From: Paraherbaspirillum soli
GTDB lineage: Bacteria > Pseudomonadota > Gammaproteobacteria > Burkholderiales > Burkholderiaceae_D
Assembly (NCBI RefSeq): GCF_042654985.1
Contig: NZ_JBHSMT010000008.1
Coordinates: 505,558-569,557 of the forward strand
Length of the DNA stretch: 64,000 bases
Direction of reading: 5' to 3'
Shown: positions 29,117 to 38,764 of the stretch, piece by piece
Layout of the letters: each line of letters starts with the position of its first letter
Position numbering within the stretch: the first letter of the stretch is position 1
Notes under the pieces: model-generated
What the model was told of the DNA's origin: nothing
The model's database searches: none
The model's input: the letters and a program-made list of their open reading frames with translations, nothing else
Made by a program: the position numbers and the translations under genes

Positions 29117-30583
29117 TTAATCGGGCGTGCGCAGATGCCAGTCGGTGACGCGCTGGTACTGGTGCGCAACGTTCAACAGTTTGGCTTCTTCAAAATAATT
29201 GCCGATGATTTGCAGGCCGACCGGACGCCGGGCGTTCTTTTCGCCCTGTCCGAAGCCGCATGGAATCGACATGCCGGGCAGGCCGGCCAAACTGGTCGAC
29301 AGCGTGTAAATGTCGGCCAGGTAGTTGGCTACCGGATCGTCCGCCTTGGCGCCCAGATCCCACGCCACGGTCGGCGATACCGGTCCCATGATGACGTCGC
29401 ATTGGCGGTTCGGACCGGTCAGCGCATTCTGGAAATCCTGCGCGATCAGGCGGCGGATTTTTTGCGCTTGCAGATAGTAGGCGTCGTAATAGCCGTGCGA
29501 CAGCACATAGGCTCCGACCAGAATGCGGCGCTTGACTTCCTCGCCGAATCCTTCCGCCCGCGACTTCTTGTACATGTCCGACAGATCTTTGTAATCGGCG
29601 GCGCGATGGCCGTAGCGGACGCCGTCGAAACGGCTCAGGTTGGACGAGGCTTCGGCCGGTGCGATCACGTAATAAACAGGGATCGACAATTCGGTTTTCG
29701 GCAGCGAGATATCGACCAGCGTGGCGCCCAGTTTTTCGTATTCGCGCAATGCTGCGCGCACTGCCTGCTCTACGTCCGGAGCCAAACCGTCGCTGAAATA
29801 TTCGCGTGGAATGCCGATCCGCAAGCCTTTCAGATCATTGTTCAGGTCGCGCGCGAAATCTTCCTTGTTGCGCTCCAGGCTGGTCGAATCGCGCGGGTCG
29901 AAACCGGTCATCGCATTCAATAACAACGCGCAATCTTCCGCTGTTTGCGCAATCGGTCCGGCCTGATCCAGCGAGGACGCAAACGCGATCATGCCGAAGC
30001 GCGAAACACTGCCGTAGGTCGGCTTGATGCCGGTCACGCCGCACAGCGAGGCCGGTTGACGGATCGAGCCGCCGGTGTCGGTGGCGGTGGCTGCCGGCGT
30101 CAGGCGGGCGGCGACCGCAGCGGCCGAACCGCCGGACGAGCCGCCTGGAATCGCGCTCTTGTCCCATGGATTTTTGACGGCGCCGAAGTAGGAGTTTTCG
30201 TTGGAAGATCCCATTGCGAACTCATCGCAATTCAATTTGCCTAAGGTCACCGTACCGGCCGCATTGAAGTGCTCCACCACGCTGGCATCGAACGGGCTGA
30301 CGTAATTTTCCAGCATCCTGGAACCCGCTGTCGAACGCCAGTCGCGCGTGACGAAAATGTCCTTATGCGCGATCGGGATCCCGGTTAACGGCGTGCTGTC
30401 GTTTTGCGCCAGGCGCTGATCGGCTGCCTGCGCTTGTTGCAGCGTTAGCGCCGGATCGACATGCAGGAATGCGTTCAGGTCGCTTTGCTGGATGCGGGCG
30501 AGGTACAGGGTCGCTAGTTCTACTGCGGAGATCTTTTTTTCGTGTAGCAGCGTCGATAGCTGCTTGAGGGTTTTGGTGTGCAT
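29117..30583 (-). CDS. gatA: Aspartyl/glutamyl-tRNA amidotransferase subunit A
   Basis: A 488-residue amidase-signature enzyme releasing ammonia from glutamine for transamidation of Glu-tRNA(Gln)/Asp-tRNA(Asn). The Ser-cisSer-Lys set is visible: Lys in GIPIAHKDIF, and serines in IPGGSSGGSAAAVAARL and TDTGGSIRQPASLCG. Full length. The gap to gatC is 193 bases and contains two hairpin elements, unusual inside this unit. Confidence 0.97.
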   Translation of the reverse strand: MHTKTLKQLSTLLHEKKISAVELATLYLARIQQSDLNAFLHVDPALTLQQAQAADQRLAQNDSTPLTGIPIAHKDIFVTRDWRSTAGSRMLENYVSPFDASVVEHFNAAGTVTLGKLNCDEFAMGSSNENSYFGAVKNPWDKSAIPGGSSGGSAAAVAARLTPAATATDTGGSIRQPASLCGVTGIKPTYGSVSRFGMIAFASSLDQAGPIAQTAEDCALLLNAMTGFDPRDSTSLERNKEDFARDLNNDLKGLRIGIPREYFSDGLAPDVEQAVRAALREYEKLGATLVDISLPKTELSIPVYYVIAPAEASSNLSRFDGVRYGHRAADYKDLSDMYKKSRAEGFGEEVKRRILVGAYVLSHGYYDAYYLQAQKIRRLIAQDFQNALTGPNRQCDVIMGPVSPTVAWDLGAKADDPVANYLADIYTLSTSLAGLPGMSIPCGFGQGEKNARRPVGLQIIGNYFEEAKLLNVAHQYQRVTDWHLRTPD

Positions 30584-30617
30584 GGGGTTGTTTTAGGATT
30601 TGCTGATTTTATTTGAT

Positions 30618-30756
30618 GGGGGCAAGTAATTCGCTGCGCTTCGGCTGCTCTTGCGCTCTTTCCCACTAATGCTTTTCATTGCAATTTAAACGTTTGATCT
30701 GATCAGTTGGGGACAGAGTAATTCGCCACGCTACGGTGGCTCTTAAACTCTGTCCC
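30618..30756. repeat. Two related hairpin elements between gatC and gatA
   Basis: The first (30618-30654) runs GGGGGCAAGTAATTCGC to GCTGCTCTTGC. The second (30709-30756) runs GGGGACAGAGTAATTCGCC to GGTGGCTCTTAAACTCTGTCCC. Both share AGTAATTCGC..CGCT.CGG..GCTCTT between different outer stems, so they are members of one REP-like family; GGGACAGAGT/ACTCTGTCCC is a perfect outer stem in the second. Confidence 0.6.
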
Positions 30757-30776
30757 GCAATTATTAAGATTCGCAA

Positions 30777-31079
30777 TTATTCGATTACTTTCGGCACCAG
30801 ATACAAGCCATCCGCAGTCGCCGGCGCCACTTGCTGATAGTCGTCGCGGCGGTTCGGTTCGGTCACGAGGTCGTCGCGCAGGCGCAGCGACAGGTCATGC
30901 TGAAGTGCGGCAATCGGGTGGCTGAGCGGCTCGATGCCGGTGGTGTCGACCGCGCGCATCTGTTCAACCAGGGAAAAAATTCCGTTCAGTTTTTCCAGGG
31001 TGGACGCGGCCTGGTCTTCGGTGAGCTCAAGTTGTGCCAGATTGGCAATACGCTTAACGTCGGAAAGGACTAGTGACAT
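30777..31079 (-). CDS. gatC: Aspartyl/glutamyl-tRNA amidotransferase subunit C
   Basis: A 100-residue subunit, MSLVLSDVKRIANLAQLELT, ending YLVPKVIE, that stabilises the GatA-GatB complex. The ATG at 31079 is the family start; a longer TTG start is unlikely. First gene of the gat unit, divergent from mreB, an arrangement typical of Burkholderiales. Confidence 0.96.
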   Translation of the reverse strand: MSLVLSDVKRIANLAQLELTEDQAASTLEKLNGIFSLVEQMRAVDTTGIEPLSHPIAALQHDLSLRLRDDLVTEPNRRDDYQQVAPATADGLYLVPKVIE

Positions 31080-31249
31080 GATTTTGGATCGCGCGATGAT
31101 GCGCGGCTGCAAGTGTTGTTAAAAAGTGTGTTTGAGGCGAAAGAAAATGTCTGAAAACTTTGTAAAAAGCAAGCATTTTGAGCGCTTTACGCGCTAGTTC
31201 GAGGCAAATTATAAGGTAGAATGTTGCGTCCATGCGGCAGGTTACAGAA

Positions 31250-31370
31250 GGGCACCACTAAAACCGTAGCGAGCGGCCCAAGGTCGGGGCGAGAAGCACA
31301 GCCGTACGGAGGTACGGCGAGCATCACAGCCCCGAGATTGAGTCGCGTAGTAGGTCGTTAGTGGTCGCCC
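31250..31370. repeat. Family-2 inverted-repeat element upstream of mreB (copy A)
   Basis: A 121-base element with ends GGGCACCACTAA and TTAGTGGTCGCCC and an internal GCCGTAC-GGAG-GTACGGC hairpin. It is closely similar over its length to 61780-61900 and, with the centre deleted, to 56088-56161. It has no ORF and occupies much of the 368-base gatC-mreB gap. The remaining gap (31080-31249, 31371-31447) should hold the two divergent promoters, which I cannot place. Confidence 0.75.
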
Positions 31371-31447
31371 GGTGGTCGCCGCGCGCAGACACAAGACACC
31401 CCCTAAAAAACGTTTAAGCGCACCATTGTTGCGCATTGGAACAATTC

Positions 31448-32491
31448 ATGTTTGGATTTTTACGCAGTTATTTTTCGAATGACCTGGCGATCGACCTGGG
31501 TACCGCGAATACGCTGATTTATGTGCGCGATCAAGGTATTGTCCTGGATGAGCCATCGGTCGTCGCCATCCGCCAACAAGGCGGTCCTAACGGCAAGAAG
31601 ACAATTCAGGCAGTCGGCAAGGAAGCCAAGCAGATGCTGGGCAAGGTGCCCGGCAACATCGAAGCGATTCGGCCGATGAAGGACGGCGTGATTGCCGACT
31701 TCACCGTCACCGAGCAAATGCTCAAGCAGTTCATCCGCATGGTGCACGACACCAAGCTGTTCAAACCTTCCCCGCGCATCATCATCTGCGTTCCCTGCGG
31801 TTCGACCCAGGTCGAGCGCCGCGCGATTCGCGAATCGGCACTGGGCGCCGGCGCTTCCCAGGTGTTCCTGATCGAAGAACCGATGGCCGCCGCGATCGGC
31901 GCCGGCTTGCCGGTGTCCGATGCGACCGGTTCGATGGTGGTCGATATCGGCGGCGGCACGACTGAAGTCGGCATCATCTCGCTGGGCGGCATGGTGTACA
32001 AAGGCTCGGTCCGGGTCGGCGGCGACAAATTCGACGAAGCGATCGTCAACTACATTCGCCGCAACTACGGCATGCTGATCGGCGAACAAACCGCGGAAGC
32101 GATCAAGAAAGCCATCGGCTCCGCTTTCCCAGGTTCGGAAGTGCGCGAAATGGAAGTCAAGGGACGCAACCTGTCGGAAGGGATTCCGCGCTCGTTCACC
32201 ATCTCCAGCAATGAAATCCTGGAAGCGCTGACCGATCCGCTCAACAATATCGTTTCCGCCGTCAAGAACGCGCTGGAACAAACGCCGCCCGAGCTGGGCG
32301 CCGACATCGCCGAAAAAGGCATGATGCTGACCGGCGGCGGCGCGTTGCTGCGCGATCTGGATCGCCTGCTGATGGAAGAAACCGGATTGCCGGTGATCGT
32401 TGCCGAAGATCCATTGACCTGCGTGGTGCGCGGTTCCGGCATGGCGCTGGAGCGGATGGACAAGCTGGGTTCGATTTTTTCCTACGAATAA
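31448..32491 (+). CDS. mreB: Rod-shape determining protein MreB
   Basis: A 347-residue actin-like ATPase, identical in length to E. coli MreB. FSNDLAIDLGTANTLIYV is the phosphate-1 loop, VVDIGGGTTEVGIISLGG phosphate-2, and MLTGGGALLRDLDRLL the adenosine motif. Filaments under the inner membrane guide lateral wall synthesis. The ATG at 31448 gives the canonical MFGFLRSYFSND. First gene of the cluster mreB-mreC-mreD-mrdA-rodA. Confidence 0.98.
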   Translation: MFGFLRSYFSNDLAIDLGTANTLIYVRDQGIVLDEPSVVAIRQQGGPNGKKTIQAVGKEAKQMLGKVPGNIEAIRPMKDGVIADFTVTEQMLKQFIRMVHDTKLFKPSPRIIICVPCGSTQVERRAIRESALGAGASQVFLIEEPMAAAIGAGLPVSDATGSMVVDIGGGTTEVGIISLGGMVYKGSVRVGGDKFDEAIVNYIRRNYGMLIGEQTAEAIKKAIGSAFPGSEVREMEVKGRNLSEGIPRSFTISSNEILEALTDPLNNIVSAVKNALEQTPPELGADIAEKGMMLTGGGALLRDLDRLLMEETGLPVIVAEDPLTCVVRGSGMALERMDKLGSIFSYE

Positions 32492-32676
32492 AATCGTTGA
32501 TGTCATGCGCGGTCCACCTCTTCGTTCCGGCTTTGAGGTTGGATGCCGGTTCGGGGCGAGGCGGCTTGCGGTCCGTTGCCGTGTGCGCGCAAGACATCCC
32601 CGCCAGCTGACTGCCGGACCGCGCCATGCTTGTTAGCGCTGTCCGTCACTGATTAATCGCAATCTGTCCGCTACTG

Positions 32677-33672
32677 ATGGAATACAGTCCACCTCCTCTC
32701 TTCAAGCAAGGCGCCTCGGCGCGCGCCAAGGCGGTGATATGCACGCTGCTGGCACTGACGTTGTTGATGGCCGACTCGCGCTTGCATGCTCTGGCCTTGT
32801 TGCGCCAGGCGGTAGGCACCGTGCTTTACCCGTTGCAGGTCGTGGCCCTGGCGCCGCGCGATGCGGCTTTCAAACTGCTGGATTATTTTTCTTCGTTGTC
32901 GGCCGTGGAAAAAGAAATGCAAACCTTGCGCAGCCAGCAAGGCGCGCGCGCGCAGCAATTGCAGCAAGCGCAGCAGCTGGCGGCCGAAAACGCCCAATTG
33001 CGCAAATTGCTGGGCGCCCAACAACGGGTTCCGGTGCCGTCGGTGATGAGCGAAATCCTGTACGACGCGCGCGATCAGTTCGCCCGCAAAGTGATCATGG
33101 ATCGCGGCTCGCAGCAAGGCGTCGCGACCGGCCAACCGGTGATCGACGATGCCGGCATCGTGGGCCAGGTCACGCGCGTTTTCCCATTTACTTCTGAAGT
33201 GACTTTGCTGACCGACAAGGATCAGGCGATCCCGGTGCAGGTGTTGCGCAACGGCTTGCGCAGCGTCGCTTACGGGCGCGGCCAATCCGGGTTCCTGGAT
33301 TTGCGTTTCATGTCGTCCAATGCCGATATTCAGAAAGGCGACCAGCTGGTGACCTCGGGCATCGACGGCGTCTATCCGGCCGGTTTGTCGGTGGCCAAGG
33401 TGGTGCAGGTTGAAACCAAGTCGGCCGATGCGTTTGCCCACATCGTATGCGAACCGATTGCCGGCATCGACCGTCACACCCAATTGCTGATCCTGCTGGT
33501 CAACCCGAATCCGACTCCAAGGCCGGATGCCGAGCCGGTTACCGCCAACAGCAAAGCCGATGCATTGAGCAAGCGCCGCCTGACCGACAGCAGCCGCGAC
33601 AAACCGAAAGAAATCGTGAAAGATGCCAACCCCGAATCTGCGCGCAGAGATCCTAAAGGGAGTGTTCGATGA
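32677..33672 (+). CDS. mreC: Rod-shape determining protein MreC
   Basis: A 331-residue bitopic protein: an N-terminal membrane helix (about 18-36), a coiled coil (about 60-105, rich in Q, A and L) and the periplasmic double beta-barrel (about 110-275; VIMDRGSQQGVATGQPVIDD and VTLLTDKDQAIPVQ). A charged, proline- and lysine-rich tail of about 55 residues follows, as in other Betaproteobacteria. MreC binds PBP2 and scaffolds the elongasome. It overlaps mreD by four bases. Confidence 0.96.
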   Translation: MEYSPPPLFKQGASARAKAVICTLLALTLLMADSRLHALALLRQAVGTVLYPLQVVALAPRDAAFKLLDYFSSLSAVEKEMQTLRSQQGARAQQLQQAQQLAAENAQLRKLLGAQQRVPVPSVMSEILYDARDQFARKVIMDRGSQQGVATGQPVIDDAGIVGQVTRVFPFTSEVTLLTDKDQAIPVQVLRNGLRSVAYGRGQSGFLDLRFMSSNADIQKGDQLVTSGIDGVYPAGLSVAKVVQVETKSADAFAHIVCEPIAGIDRHTQLLILLVNPNPTPRPDAEPVTANSKADALSKRRLTDSSRDKPKEIVKDANPESARRDPKGSVR

Positions 33673-34181
33673 TTCGGCCTCATTACATTCTGCTGCCGGC
33701 CAACCCGTTGTTCATCGCCATGACCTTGGCGCTGGCTTTTTTGCTGAACCTGCTGCCGTGGGGACAATTGCCCGGCGTGCCGGATTTCGTGGCCTTGGTG
33801 CTGGTGTTCTGGAGCATCCATCAGCCGCGCAAGATCGGCATCGGGATTGCTTTCTGCATGGGTTTGCTGATGGACGTGCATGAGGCCACGCTGCTCGGGC
33901 AGAACGCGCTGGCGTATACCCTGCTGTCGTATTTTGCGATCATGATCCATCGCCGGGTGCTGTGGTTCCCGGTCGGCGTGCAGGCTTTGTACATCCTGCC
34001 GTTGATGCTGCTGGCGCAGTTGATACAGTTGCTGATCCGGATGGTGATCAGCGGAAAATTTCCCGGCTGGCTGTATTTCAGCGAGAGTTTTATCTGCGCC
34101 GCGCTATGGCCGGTCGTTGCCTGGCTGTTGTTGGCGCCGCAGCGGCGAGCCATCAATCGCGATGACAATCGCCCGATTTAA
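33669..34181 (+). CDS. mreD: Rod-shape determining protein MreD
   Basis: A 170-residue inner-membrane protein with five to six hydrophobic helices (LLPANPLFIAMTLALAFLLN; VALVLVFWSIHQPRKIGIGI; LLMDVHEATLLGQNALAY). The ATGA overlap with mreC indicates coupled translation. MreD joins MreC and RodA in the elongation complex; its exact role is not defined. Confidence 0.95.
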   Translation: MIRPHYILLPANPLFIAMTLALAFLLNLLPWGQLPGVPDFVALVLVFWSIHQPRKIGIGIAFCMGLLMDVHEATLLGQNALAYTLLSYFAIMIHRRVLWFPVGVQALYILPLMLLAQLIQLLIRMVISGKFPGWLYFSESFICAALWPVVAWLLLAPQRRAINRDDNRPI

Positions 34182-34268
34182 TGAGCATTCCTGATGCTCT
34201 TCTAAAAAACCGGTCGCAGCTGCGCGACGCTGGCCGATACCGCGCTGCTGCCCGACGCTTCAATACCG

Positions 34269-36260
34269 ATGACCGAATTTAAAAACACCGAACGTGAATT
34301 GCGAAACTTCCGGCTGCGGATCACCGCCGTCTTCGCTTTCGTACTGCTCTGTTTTGGGCTGCTGGTGGCGCGCTTCGTATGGGTCCAGGTGGTGCGCCAC
34401 GATGCCTATGCGGCGCAGGCCGAGGACAACCGGATTTCGCTGGTGCCGGTGGTGCCGAACCGCGGCCTGATCAAGGACCGCAACGGCGTCGTGCTGGCGC
34501 GAAATTATTCTGCCTATACGCTTGAAATCACCCGCTCCAAGATCAAGGGCAACCTGGAGAGCGTGATCGACGACCTGGCGCAGGTGGTCAGCATCACGCC
34601 CAAGGATAGGCGCCGCTTCAAGAAATTGCTGGATGACTCCAAGAGCTTCGCCAGCCTGCCGATACGCACCCGCCTGACCGATGAAGAAGTGGCGCGCTTC
34701 ACTGCGCAACGCTTTCGTTTTCCGGGGATCGACGTGCAGGCGCGCTTGTTCCGCCAGTATCCGCTGGGCGAGGTGGCCGCCCATGTGATTGGCTACATCG
34801 GCCGCATGAATCAGAAAGATGCCGACCGCATCGAGGACAGCGACGATGCGGCCAACTACAAGGGCACCAGTTATCTCGGCAAGGACGGCCTCGAAAAAAG
34901 TTACGAAGAGCAGTTGCACGGCAATACCGGTTACGAAGAAATCGAAGTCGCCGCCAGCGGGCGGGCGGTACGCAGCATGTCGCGGGTGCCGCCGACGCCG
35001 GGCAATAACCTGATTCTGTCGATCGACATCGAGTTGCAGAAAGTGATCGAAGAGGCTTTCGGCGACAACCGCGGCGCGCTGGTGGCGATCGAGCCCTCTA
35101 CCGGCGATGTGCTGGCGTATGTGTCGCAGCCGTCGTTCGATCCCAACCTGTTTGTCGAAGGCATCGATCAGCAAAGCTGGGACGACTTGAACAACTCGCC
35201 CGATCATCCGCTGATCAACCGGCCGATGAACGGCACCTATGCGCCCGGCTCGACCTACAAGCCGTTCATGGCGCTGGCGGCGCTGGAACTGGGCAAGCGC
35301 ACGCCGGGTTACGCGATCAACGACGTCGGCTTCTTCATGCTGGGCGGTCACCGTTTCCGCGACGACAAGGTGGGAGGCCATGGCCGGGTCGACATGTACA
35401 AGTCGATCGTCGAATCGTGCGATACCTATTACTACATGCTGGCCAACGATATGGGGCCGGATACGATTCACGATTTCATGAAACCATTCGGCTTCGGTCA
35501 GCTGACCGGCATCGATCTCGAGCACGAGCAGCGCGGCATCCTGCCGTCGACTGATTGGAAGCGTAAATATTTCAAACGCGCAGCGGCGCAGAAATGGGTC
35601 GGCGGCGATACTATTTCGCTCGGCATCGGCCAAGGCTTCAATTCCTTTACGCCGCTGCAACTGGCGCATGCGGTGGCGACCCTGGTCAACAACGGCGTGG
35701 TGATGAAGCCGCACCTGGTCAAGATCATCGAAGACGGCGTCACCAACAAGCACACCCAGACCGTGCCGAAGGAAAGCTACCGGATTCCGTTGAAGCAGGA
35801 AAATATCGACTTCATCAAGCACGCGATGGTCGGCGTCACGATAGGCGGCACCTCGTCCAAGGTATTTGCCGGCGCCGGTTATGAATCGGGCGGCAAGACC
35901 GGCACCGCCCAGGTAGTGTCGATCAAGCAAGGCGAGAAGTACGACGCCAAAAAACTGAACGCGCGCATGCATGATCACGCCTGGTACACCGCTTTCGCGC
36001 CGGTCGACAAGCCGCGCATCGCGATTGCCGTGATTGTCGAAAACGGCGGCTTCGGGGCGGCCGCGGCAGCGCCTATCGTGCGCAAGGCGTTGGATTATTA
36101 TTTGCTCGGCAAGCGTCCCGGCGACAGCGCCAAAGCAGCGGCAGCGTTGGCAGCCGCGGTAGCGGCGGACGGCGCGCCGCCGGAAGTCGACGTGAAACCG
36201 GGCGACGCCTCGGAAGAAGCTTATAAAGACGGCGAAGAAAGCCCGGGCAATCGGGAATGA
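34269..36260 (+). CDS. mrdA: Penicillin-binding protein 2 (peptidoglycan transpeptidase)
   Basis: A 663-residue class B PBP. An N-terminal helix (about 17-37) anchors it; a dimerisation domain follows (about 60-240), then the transpeptidase domain (about 260-610) with the active-site Ser in YAPGSTYKPFMALAAL, the SCDTYYYML motif and SGGKTGTAQV. It crosslinks lateral-wall glycan strands made by RodA. The Ala-rich, acidic tail (about 615-663) is longer than in E. coli PBP2 (633 residues). It lies 87 bases behind mreD. Confidence 0.96.
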   Translation: MTEFKNTERELRNFRLRITAVFAFVLLCFGLLVARFVWVQVVRHDAYAAQAEDNRISLVPVVPNRGLIKDRNGVVLARNYSAYTLEITRSKIKGNLESVIDDLAQVVSITPKDRRRFKKLLDDSKSFASLPIRTRLTDEEVARFTAQRFRFPGIDVQARLFRQYPLGEVAAHVIGYIGRMNQKDADRIEDSDDAANYKGTSYLGKDGLEKSYEEQLHGNTGYEEIEVAASGRAVRSMSRVPPTPGNNLILSIDIELQKVIEEAFGDNRGALVAIEPSTGDVLAYVSQPSFDPNLFVEGIDQQSWDDLNNSPDHPLINRPMNGTYAPGSTYKPFMALAALELGKRTPGYAINDVGFFMLGGHRFRDDKVGGHGRVDMYKSIVESCDTYYYMLANDMGPDTIHDFMKPFGFGQLTGIDLEHEQRGILPSTDWKRKYFKRAAAQKWVGGDTISLGIGQGFNSFTPLQLAHAVATLVNNGVVMKPHLVKIIEDGVTNKHTQTVPKESYRIPLKQENIDFIKHAMVGVTIGGTSSKVFAGAGYESGGKTGTAQVVSIKQGEKYDAKKLNARMHDHAWYTAFAPVDKPRIAIAVIVENGGFGAAAAAPIVRKALDYYLLGKRPGDSAKAAAALAAAVAADGAPPEVDVKPGDASEEAYKDGEESPGNRE

Positions 36261-36297
36261 TGTGTCATATGCCCAGCCCGCTATTTAGAACAAGACC

Positions 36298-37410
36298 ATG
36301 ACCCTGACTGACAAACATGCCTGGTGGCGCAGGATCAAATCGCATATTGCGGTATTTGACGGCGCACTGTCGCTGATTATTTTTTTGATATTGGCGGTCG
36401 GCATCGTCACTTTGTATTCGGCCGGGATCGACTTTCCGGGCCGGGTCGAGGACCAGCTGCGCAATATCCTGGTGGCGTTCGTGATCATGTGGGTGGCCGC
36501 CAACGTTCCGCCGCAGACCTTGATGCGGTTTGCGGTGCCGATTTATACGATAGGAGTGACGCTGTTGATCGCGGTCGCCCTGTTCGGCATCGTCAAAAAA
36601 GGTTCGCGCCGCTGGATCAACGTCGGCATGGTGATCCAGCCTTCGGAAATCATGAAAATCGCGATGCCGCTGATGCTGGCCTGGTACTTCCAGAAGCGCG
36701 AAGGGATGATCACCTGGCGCGACTATTTGCTGGCGGCGCTGCTGCTGGTGGTGCCGGTCGGCCTGATCATCCGCCAGCCGGATCTGGGCACCGGCACGCT
36801 GGTGCTGGCGGCCGGCTTTTATGTGATCTTCCTGGCCGGGCTGTCGTGGCGGGTGCTGCTCGGTCTGGCGCTGGCGGCCGGCGCCAGCCTGCCGGTGTTG
36901 TGGTCGGTATTGCATGACTATCAGCGGCAGCGCGTGATGATGCTGATCGACCCCACCTCGGACCCGCTCGGCAAGGGCTTTCATATTATCCAATCCACCA
37001 TCGCGGTCGGCTCCGGCGGCATTTTCGGCAAAGGCTGGCTGAAAGGAACTCAGGCCCACCTGGAATTTATTCCGGAACGCACCACCGACTTTATCTTCGC
37101 CGTGTTCTCGGAAGAATTCGGCTTGATCGGGAACGGCGTGCTGCTGTTCCTGTACCTGCTGCTGATCGGCCGCGGCATGATGATCGCGGTCAATGCGCCG
37201 ACCATGTTCACGCGCTTGCTGGCCGGCTCCATCACCTTGATCTTCTTTACCTATGCCTTCGTCAACATGGGCATGGTCAGCGGCATCCTGCCGGTGGTCG
37301 GCGTGCCGTTGCCGTTCATGAGTTACGGCGGCACGGCGCTGGTCACCCTGGGCTTGGGTGCCGGCATCCTGATGAGCATCCAGCGCCACCGCAAGTTGAT
37401 CCAGTCTTGA
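36298..37410 (+). CDS. rodA: Rod-shape determining protein RodA (SEDS glycosyltransferase)
   Basis: A 370-residue SEDS protein with about ten membrane segments. Signature stretches: GSRRWINVGMVIQPSEIMKI, RQPDLGTGTLVLAAGFYVIF, GSGGIFGKGWLKGTQ, FIPERTTDFIFAVFSEEFGL and PLPFMSYGGTALVTLGLGAG. RodA polymerises lipid II into glycan strands with PBP2. It starts 37 bases behind mrdA and closes the cluster; a family-1 repeat follows. Confidence 0.97.
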   Translation: MTLTDKHAWWRRIKSHIAVFDGALSLIIFLILAVGIVTLYSAGIDFPGRVEDQLRNILVAFVIMWVAANVPPQTLMRFAVPIYTIGVTLLIAVALFGIVKKGSRRWINVGMVIQPSEIMKIAMPLMLAWYFQKREGMITWRDYLLAALLLVVPVGLIIRQPDLGTGTLVLAAGFYVIFLAGLSWRVLLGLALAAGASLPVLWSVLHDYQRQRVMMLIDPTSDPLGKGFHIIQSTIAVGSGGIFGKGWLKGTQAHLEFIPERTTDFIFAVFSEEFGLIGNGVLLFLYLLLIGRGMMIAVNAPTMFTRLLAGSITLIFFTYAFVNMGMVSGILPVVGVPLPFMSYGGTALVTLGLGAGILMSIQRHRKLIQS

Positions 37411-37468
37411 TCGTGCGCACCGCGTACTGGAATGGCAATTGCTTGGGTTCTGGCATCACAAAGAACCT

Positions 37469-37563
37469 GTAGGGCGGAAAAGCGCAGCGCCTTCCGCCTT
37501 GGATGCATCAAACACATGCGGCACATCCAAAACGGCGGATAACGCTGCGCTCATCCGCCCTAC
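37469..37563. repeat. Family-1 palindromic repeat between rodA and rlpA
   Basis: A complete 95-base unit beginning GTAGGGCGGAAAAGCGCAGC and ending GCTCATCCGCCCTAC. Here the 'GGAAAAGCGC' arm comes first and the 'GGATAACGCT' arm last, so it is inverted relative to the 3671, 7011 and 13538 copies. Confidence 0.85.
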
Positions 37564-37657
37564 GACGACCGCAGATTTGGAACAGGCTAGCGATTGAACT
37601 TGTTCTGCAACAATGCGGTCCATCCGCACACCCGATTTATAGGCTCTAGGAGCGCGC

Positions 37658-38725
37658 ATGCCTTGTTGTAACCCCATCCATCGCCGCTATCGGCTCACGC
37701 GTCATCTGAGCGCTCTGGCGCCGCTGCTGATTCTGGCCGCTTGCGGCACAACACCGAAAGCGCCGCCGGCAACCGAGGCTCCGGCCGCAAAATCGACTTC
37801 CACCGGCAAGCGCAGCGGGCCGGTATTGCCGCCAGCCGGTTCCGGCCGCGGCGCTTATTACAAGGATGACGGTCCGGGCGACGTCACGCCGGAAGGCTTG
37901 CTTGACGTGCCCGACGCGATACCGAATGTCGAGCCCTATTCGCGCACCGGCAACAAGCCGTATGTGGTGTTCGGCAAGACGTATACGCCGTTGACCGACG
38001 ACCGGCCGTTCAAGCAGCGCGGCATTGGCAGCTGGTACGGCAAGAAATTCCACCAGCAAAAAACCTCTTCCGGCGAGTTGTACGACATGTACAAAATGAC
38101 CGCCGCCCATCCAACCCTGCCGATCCCGTCCTACGCCCGCGTGACCAATCTGAAGACCGGCGCCCAGGTCATCGTGCGGGTCAACGACCGCGGACCATTC
38201 CACTCGAGCCGCATCATCGACCTGTCCTATACGGCGGCGCTGAAGCTGGGTTATCTGGGGCATGGCAGCGGCGAGCTGGAGGTGGAGCGTTTGCTGCCGG
38301 CCGATATCCTCGCGATGAAAAACCAGACTGGTCCATCTGCGACGATCAGCCAAGTTGCTCCGGTCAAGGTCGCGGACAATGTCCCGCCGGTGGTGGCGGC
38401 TGAGCCGGTGACCATGCCGGCTTTGGTGTCGCAACCTTTGTTGAGCGCCGAATCGACTGCGTCTGCTCCGGCGGACAGTGCCAGTGCGACTGCGAACGGT
38501 TTCTACCTGCAGTTCGGCGCCTACTCCCAACATAGCAATGCCGACAGCGCCCGCGAACGACTGATGCGTGAGCTGTCCGGCGTGGTCGGTTCGCTCGACA
38601 GCATTGCGGTGAACGGCGTATATCGCCTTTACGCCGGTCCCTACAGCAGCCGCTCGGCGGCCGATCAAGTCCTGCAACAAGTGCGGCTGCATGCTGTTGC
38701 CGCGCCGATTATCGTGCAGCGATAG
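37658..38725 (+). CDS. rlpA: RlpA-like septal lytic transglycosylase lipoprotein with SPOR domain
   Basis: A 355-residue protein. The lipobox LAAC (Cys about 29) ends a signal peptide; a low-complexity Pro/Ala linker follows; the double-psi beta-barrel lies at about 125-215 (GIGSWYGKKFHQQKTSSGEL, with the conserved VRVNDRGPF and SRIIDLS); a C-terminal SPOR domain occupies about 280-355 (FYLQFGAYSQHSNADSARER). RlpA proteins cleave stem-poor glycan strands at division sites; SPOR binds these denuded strands. AGGAG precedes the ATG by six bases. Its place after rodA is the usual one. Confidence 0.93.
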   Translation: MPCCNPIHRRYRLTRHLSALAPLLILAACGTTPKAPPATEAPAAKSTSTGKRSGPVLPPAGSGRGAYYKDDGPGDVTPEGLLDVPDAIPNVEPYSRTGNKPYVVFGKTYTPLTDDRPFKQRGIGSWYGKKFHQQKTSSGELYDMYKMTAAHPTLPIPSYARVTNLKTGAQVIVRVNDRGPFHSSRIIDLSYTAALKLGYLGHGSGELEVERLLPADILAMKNQTGPSATISQVAPVKVADNVPPVVAAEPVTMPALVSQPLLSAESTASAPADSASATANGFYLQFGAYSQHSNADSARERLMRELSGVVGSLDSIAVNGVYRLYAGPYSSRSAADQVLQQVRLHAVAAPIIVQR

Positions 38726-38764
38726 CACGGCATCTTATGGCGATATTTGACGGAGGGTAGGCAT

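Noticed and set aside
31080..31447. tRNA or other small RNA gene in the gatC-mreB gap
   Set aside because: No cloverleaf or conserved T-loop sequence; the structure there is explained by the family-2 repeat.
34260..35978. 572-codon open frame opposite mrdA, and similar frames opposite ettA (7423-8793) and the GH3 gene (41709-43136)
   Set aside because: All lie fully inside well-supported genes and lack ribosome sites or family motifs.
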